64,000 nucleotides of DNA from Candidatus Aquiluna sp. IMCC13023 (GTDB lineage Bacteria > Actinomycetota > Actinomycetes > Actinomycetales > Microbacteriaceae). Below, one piece after another: positions 61,635 to 64,000 of this stretch; the stretch's first letter is position 1, and every line of letters begins with the position of its first letter. A program made the position numbers and the translations under genes. The DNA lies in assembly GCF_000257665.1 (NCBI RefSeq), contig NZ_AJKR01000004.1, forward strand, positions 29,688-93,687. Reading direction: 5' to 3'. A model generated the notes under the pieces. The model did no database searches. It was not told where the DNA came from and saw only the letters and a program-made list of their open reading frames with translations.

Positions 61635-62570
61635 CTACTTCTCTACTTTTAATCCATCGGTTATTGATGAATTCTCAGACTTCAACTCGAGGCCCGCTCC
61701 CGCCGCAACAACTCGCATCAGGGTGGCAAAATCCTCTTCGGTGTTGCCCGATCCGGCTGCCTGGGCAACTATTTGCCTAGTTGCTGAAGCTACCGGCATC
61801 GGCACTCCTAGGCTTGAAGAAGCGGCAAGACCCAAATCAAAATCCTTCAGCAAGAGTGGCATTGTGAAAGTTGGGGTGAAGTCCAAGTTCACCATTGCAG
61901 GGGACTTGTACTGAGTAAACACTGAGCCCATCACTGAGTCGTTCAAGAATGTCAGGAAGGCCTCGCGACTAACCCCACCCTTTTCCGCCAGAATCGTGAT
62001 TTCAGATAGAGACTGAGTAACCACGCCAAGGAAGACATTGTGCGCAATTTTCACCAACCTGGCCACCTCACCCTCGCCGACATAAGTGACGCCACGGCCA
62101 AATACCTCAAGTACGGATCGTACTTCATCGAAAGTCTTTCGCGGCCCCGAAACTGCAACCGTCAATTTGCCGGCTGCGATTACTGCTGGGTTACCGCTAA
62201 CGGGAGTAGCAAGAAAAGCTGCGCCCCGTCCTTCGGCGGCCGCTCGAATCTCCGCTGACGCTTCAGTGGATACTGTCGAGGAATCCGCGATCACTTTTGG
62301 GGTTGTGCTTCCGGTGAGAAGGCCGCCCTCACCCAACATCACCTGTTTCAGGTCTGCAGATGCGGAGACCATGCTGAACACTAAGTCTCTGCCAGACAAA
62401 TCGACAGGATGGTCGACAGCGGTAGCACCCATGTCAAGCAGGGGCTGCAGCTTTGACTTCGTTCGGTTGTAGACCGCAACGTCGTAGCCAGCCTCAATCA
62501 AACGCGTGGCCAGTTGGATGCCCATTCTTCCAGCACCAATCCAGCCGATAGACATTTTGTTTTCGCTCAT
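61635..62570 (-). CDS. Beta-hydroxyacid dehydrogenase (3-hydroxyisobutyrate dehydrogenase family), copy 2
   Basis: A 311-residue NAD(P)-dependent enzyme of the same family as the gene at 52010 but clearly different in sequence. SIGWIGAGRMGIQLATRL (residues 7-24) is the dinucleotide motif, TPVSGNPAVIAAGKLTVAVSG the substrate region, and RLVKIAHNVFLG holds the catalytic Lys. I start at ATG 62570, with AAGGGA upstream; the longer frame is unsupported. A CAATCGATTG operator overlaps its promoter, so it is probably under LacI control. Confidence 0.87.
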   Translation of the reverse strand: MSENKMSIGWIGAGRMGIQLATRLIEAGYDVAVYNRTKSKLQPLLDMGATAVDHPVDLSGRDLVFSMVSASADLKQVMLGEGGLLTGSTTPKVIADSSTVSTEASAEIRAAAEGRGAAFLATPVSGNPAVIAAGKLTVAVSGPRKTFDEVRSVLEVFGRGVTYVGEGEVARLVKIAHNVFLGVVTQSLSEITILAEKGGVSREAFLTFLNDSVMGSVFTQYKSPAMVNLDFTPTFTMPLLLKDFDLGLAASSSLGVPMPVASATRQIVAQAAGSGNTEEDFATLMRVVAAGAGLELKSENSSITDGLKVEK

Positions 62571-62646
62571 GATAGTTCCCTTCTTGGAAGCACGCTCTCC
62601 ATGACACATCAGTGATAAAACTTTCAGCGGTTGGCTGAGGCTTCAA

Positions 62647-62662
62647 ATACTACAATCGATTG
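62647..62662. promoter_or_regulatory. LacI-type operator and -10 of the beta-hydroxyacid dehydrogenase
   Basis: CAATCGATTG (62653-62662) directly abuts TAGTAT on the minus strand (62652-62647), a good -10 element. A protein bound here would block the promoter. Same palindrome as at 60574. Confidence 0.65.
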
Positions 62663-62768
62663 CAAAAGATTATTGCATGACTCCGGGCGTGTCAACTGCT
62701 ATTTGGTTAGGCAATTATCCACCGACTAATTGAGGGGGCCTAGCAAAGCCGAGCTCCCAAATGGCTTT

Positions 62769-63785
62769 TTAAGTTGAGGCGGGTGCAGTGGACGCTCTAA
62801 CTACTAGGGAAACTGGAAGCGTCACCACTAGCGGTGAGCCCGGGCCATCTTTAATTGCCCGCATCAGCTGTCTTGCTGATTCGATTCCTATTTCTTCCAA
62901 TGGCACCCTCACAGTCGTGAGGCCTGGGCTGAATTCCTCTGCAAATGGCATGTCATTGAAGCCTGAAACTGAGATGTCCTCCGGGCAACGAAGGCCAAAC
63001 TTCCGGATCGCCCTTAGGGCCCCAAGAGCTAAAAGATCCGTACTGGCTTGAATTGCTGTAAAGCTTCTGTTTGGTTCGGCCAATAAAGCATCTGTCACTC
63101 TTTCACCCTGCTCGACAGTAAGAGCACTTGCCTCGACTATCCGTAATTGCATGGAGTTACCCTCGCAAGCTCTTTTCATAGCATCAGCTCTTCCTCTAGA
63201 AGTCGAGAAGGATTGAGGGCCTGCAATGTGAATCATGTTCCTGTGCCCAAGCGAATGCAGGTGTTCGACGCTGGCACGAATCCCCATATCGTCATCCCCG
63301 GTAACAAGGGGATAGCCGGTCTCACTGGCACCGCGATTCACCAACACGACCGGCAGGCCAGACTCAGAGAGGGTTTTGACTAGTGAGCTCTGCTCCACGC
63401 CGGTTGCAATTATTAGTCCGTCAACTTGCCGCTGCACAAGCGAACTAATGGCCGAATCCTCTAGCGCATTACTACCGTCAACATCAGCTAGAAGAGTTGT
63501 GTAGCCAAGAGGGGCTAGGTGACCTTCGATCCCTCGGATTATGGAGGGAAAGATTGGGTTGGTGAGGTCAGGAATGATTACACCAATTGTCATAGACAGT
63601 CTCGTCCTAAGACCCCTAGCCATTATGTTTGGAAAATAGTTCAAGCTTTCGGCAGCAGTTATTACCCTGCGAGCGGTTTTCTCATTCACGAGCGAGCGGG
63701 TGGCGGGATTTAGAGCTCGCGACACTGTTGACGCGTGAACGCCAGCCAGCTTTGCAACCTCTGAAATTGTTACTTGACGTGCCAT
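62769..63785 (-). CDS. LacI-family transcription regulator
   Basis: A 338-residue regulator. The N-terminal helix-turn-helix reads VTISEVAKLAGVHASTVSRAL (split as QVTISEVAKLAG and VHASTVSRALN, about residues 4-27), followed by the hinge helix ARGLRTRLSMTIG and a periplasmic-binding-like effector domain (about 60-335, with GVIIPDLTNPIFPSIIRGIE). GAGGT precedes the ATG at good spacing. It most likely recognises the CAATCGATTG sites 107 bp and 2.2 kb downstream of its gene. The effector is unknown. Confidence 0.92.
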   Translation of the reverse strand: MARQVTISEVAKLAGVHASTVSRALNPATRSLVNEKTARRVITAAESLNYFPNIMARGLRTRLSMTIGVIIPDLTNPIFPSIIRGIEGHLAPLGYTTLLADVDGSNALEDSAISSLVQRQVDGLIIATGVEQSSLVKTLSESGLPVVLVNRGASETGYPLVTGDDDMGIRASVEHLHSLGHRNMIHIAGPQSFSTSRGRADAMKRACEGNSMQLRIVEASALTVEQGERVTDALLAEPNRSFTAIQASTDLLALGALRAIRKFGLRCPEDISVSGFNDMPFAEEFSPGLTTVRVPLEEIGIESARQLMRAIKDGPGSPLVVTLPVSLVVRASTAPAST

Positions 63786-63794
63786 CTCTTACCT

Positions 63795-63810
63795 CTACTG
63801 AGAACAGTAG
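63795..63810. promoter_or_regulatory. Short dyad upstream of the lacI-type gene
   Basis: CTACTG-AGAA-CAGTAG, a perfect 6-bp inverted repeat with a 4-bp spacer, 10 bp upstream of the regulator ATG and overlapping its ribosome-binding region. It does not resemble the CAATCGATTG sites. Function uncertain. Confidence 0.3.
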
Positions 63811-63866
63811 CCCATGAAGCAACGCTTGCCCGAGTGGAACTAATTAGATCTTGCTCCCTGGGTTGC

Positions 63867-64000
63867 TTAGTAGGGGTTAGTGATAAACAGCTTCTCAGCT
63901 GGGAACTTGGTTATAACCTGAGCTCCGTTGTTGGTAATAACGACTTCTTCTTCGATTCTGGCTGCCGAAATGCCATCTGGTGATGGGCAGTAAGTTTCAA
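63867..64000 (-). CDS. M24-fold (creatinase/prolidase-like) protein, copy 2 (3' end only)
   Basis: The last codons of a minus-strand gene whose start lies beyond the window. The stop is TAA at 63869-63867, and the protein ends TKFPAEKLFITNPY. Over 131 bases it differs from the 3' end of the gene at 52876 at only seven positions by eye, all transitions, with a single amino-acid change (Val to Ile). The downstream flanks differ. This is a recent duplication, or paralogues kept alike by gene conversion. It is upstream of, and in the same orientation as, the LacI gene. Confidence 0.88.
   Translation of the reverse strand, partial: ETYCPSPDGISAARIEEEVVITNNGAQVITKFPAEKLFITNPY

Overview
The window looks like a chromosomal segment of a small-genome, planktonic actinobacterium of the Microbacteriaceae type (Luna-cluster relatives such as Rhodoluna or Aquiluna). 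This is inferred from gene content: ClpC, FtsH, DUF3073, DUF3180, a sterol-carrier/purF/purM block, GTP-type PEP carboxykinase, and a two-subunit actinobacterial lycopene cyclase beside a Blh retinal-forming oxygenase. No rRNA, phage, insertion sequence or CRISPR array was seen. Genes are tightly packed with many 1-20 bp overlaps. Several genes have a -10-like hexamer 6-7 bases before the start codon, which suggests leaderless mRNAs.

Layout. 1-11.2 kb (minus strand): clpC (cut by the edge), lysS, panC with a DUF2520 partner, the tetrahydrofolate operon folE-folP-folB-folK, ftsH, hpt and tilS. 11.2-15 kb: ppa, a thioredoxin-fold protein, the retinal module (two lycopene cyclase subunits divergent from blh) and a NlpC/P60 cell-wall hydrolase. 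15.1-15.4 kb: tRNA-Glu, tRNA-Asp, tRNA-Phe. 15.4-18.7 kb: two drug/metabolite exporters and a paired CrcB fluoride channel. 18.8-26.3 kb: DUF3073, an I78-inhibitor-like exported protein, purM-purF, purD-purC and a SulP anion transporter. 26.4-30.7 kb: glycine cleavage gcvT-gcvH-gcvP. 30.8-36.8 kb: a complete histidine utilisation locus (hutU-hutI-hutH divergent from an IclR regulator and hutG). 37-40.2 kb: purS-purQ-purL. 41-42.8 kb: GTP-dependent pckG.

43-64 kb is an accessory catabolic region. It holds two SDR dehydrogenases, a fused E1 plus E2 2-oxoacid/acetoin dehydrogenase, an aldehyde dehydrogenase, VOC and cupin proteins, a GntR/FCD regulator, two beta-hydroxyacid dehydrogenases, an M24-fold (creatinase/prolidase-like) protein, a full Opp/Dpp peptide-type ABC transporter, an NMT1-like binding protein without a signal peptide and a LacI regulator. 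A second, nearly identical copy of the M24 gene begins at the right edge.

Two regulatory circuits can be read from the DNA. An ATTGNATACAAT-type palindrome occurs as pairs with centres 62, 63 and 62 bp apart, upstream of pckG, between E1 and the VOC gene, and between the second SDR and the aldehyde dehydrogenase. It is the likely operator of the GntR protein in the same cluster, and would tie gluconeogenesis to this catabolism. Separately, CAATCGATTG palindromes precede the ABC transporter and the beta-hydroxyacid dehydrogenase, next to the LacI gene. The hut locus has its own palindromes in the divergent promoter region. Histidine degradation, glycine cleavage, folate synthesis and purine synthesis together make the core part rich in one-carbon metabolism.
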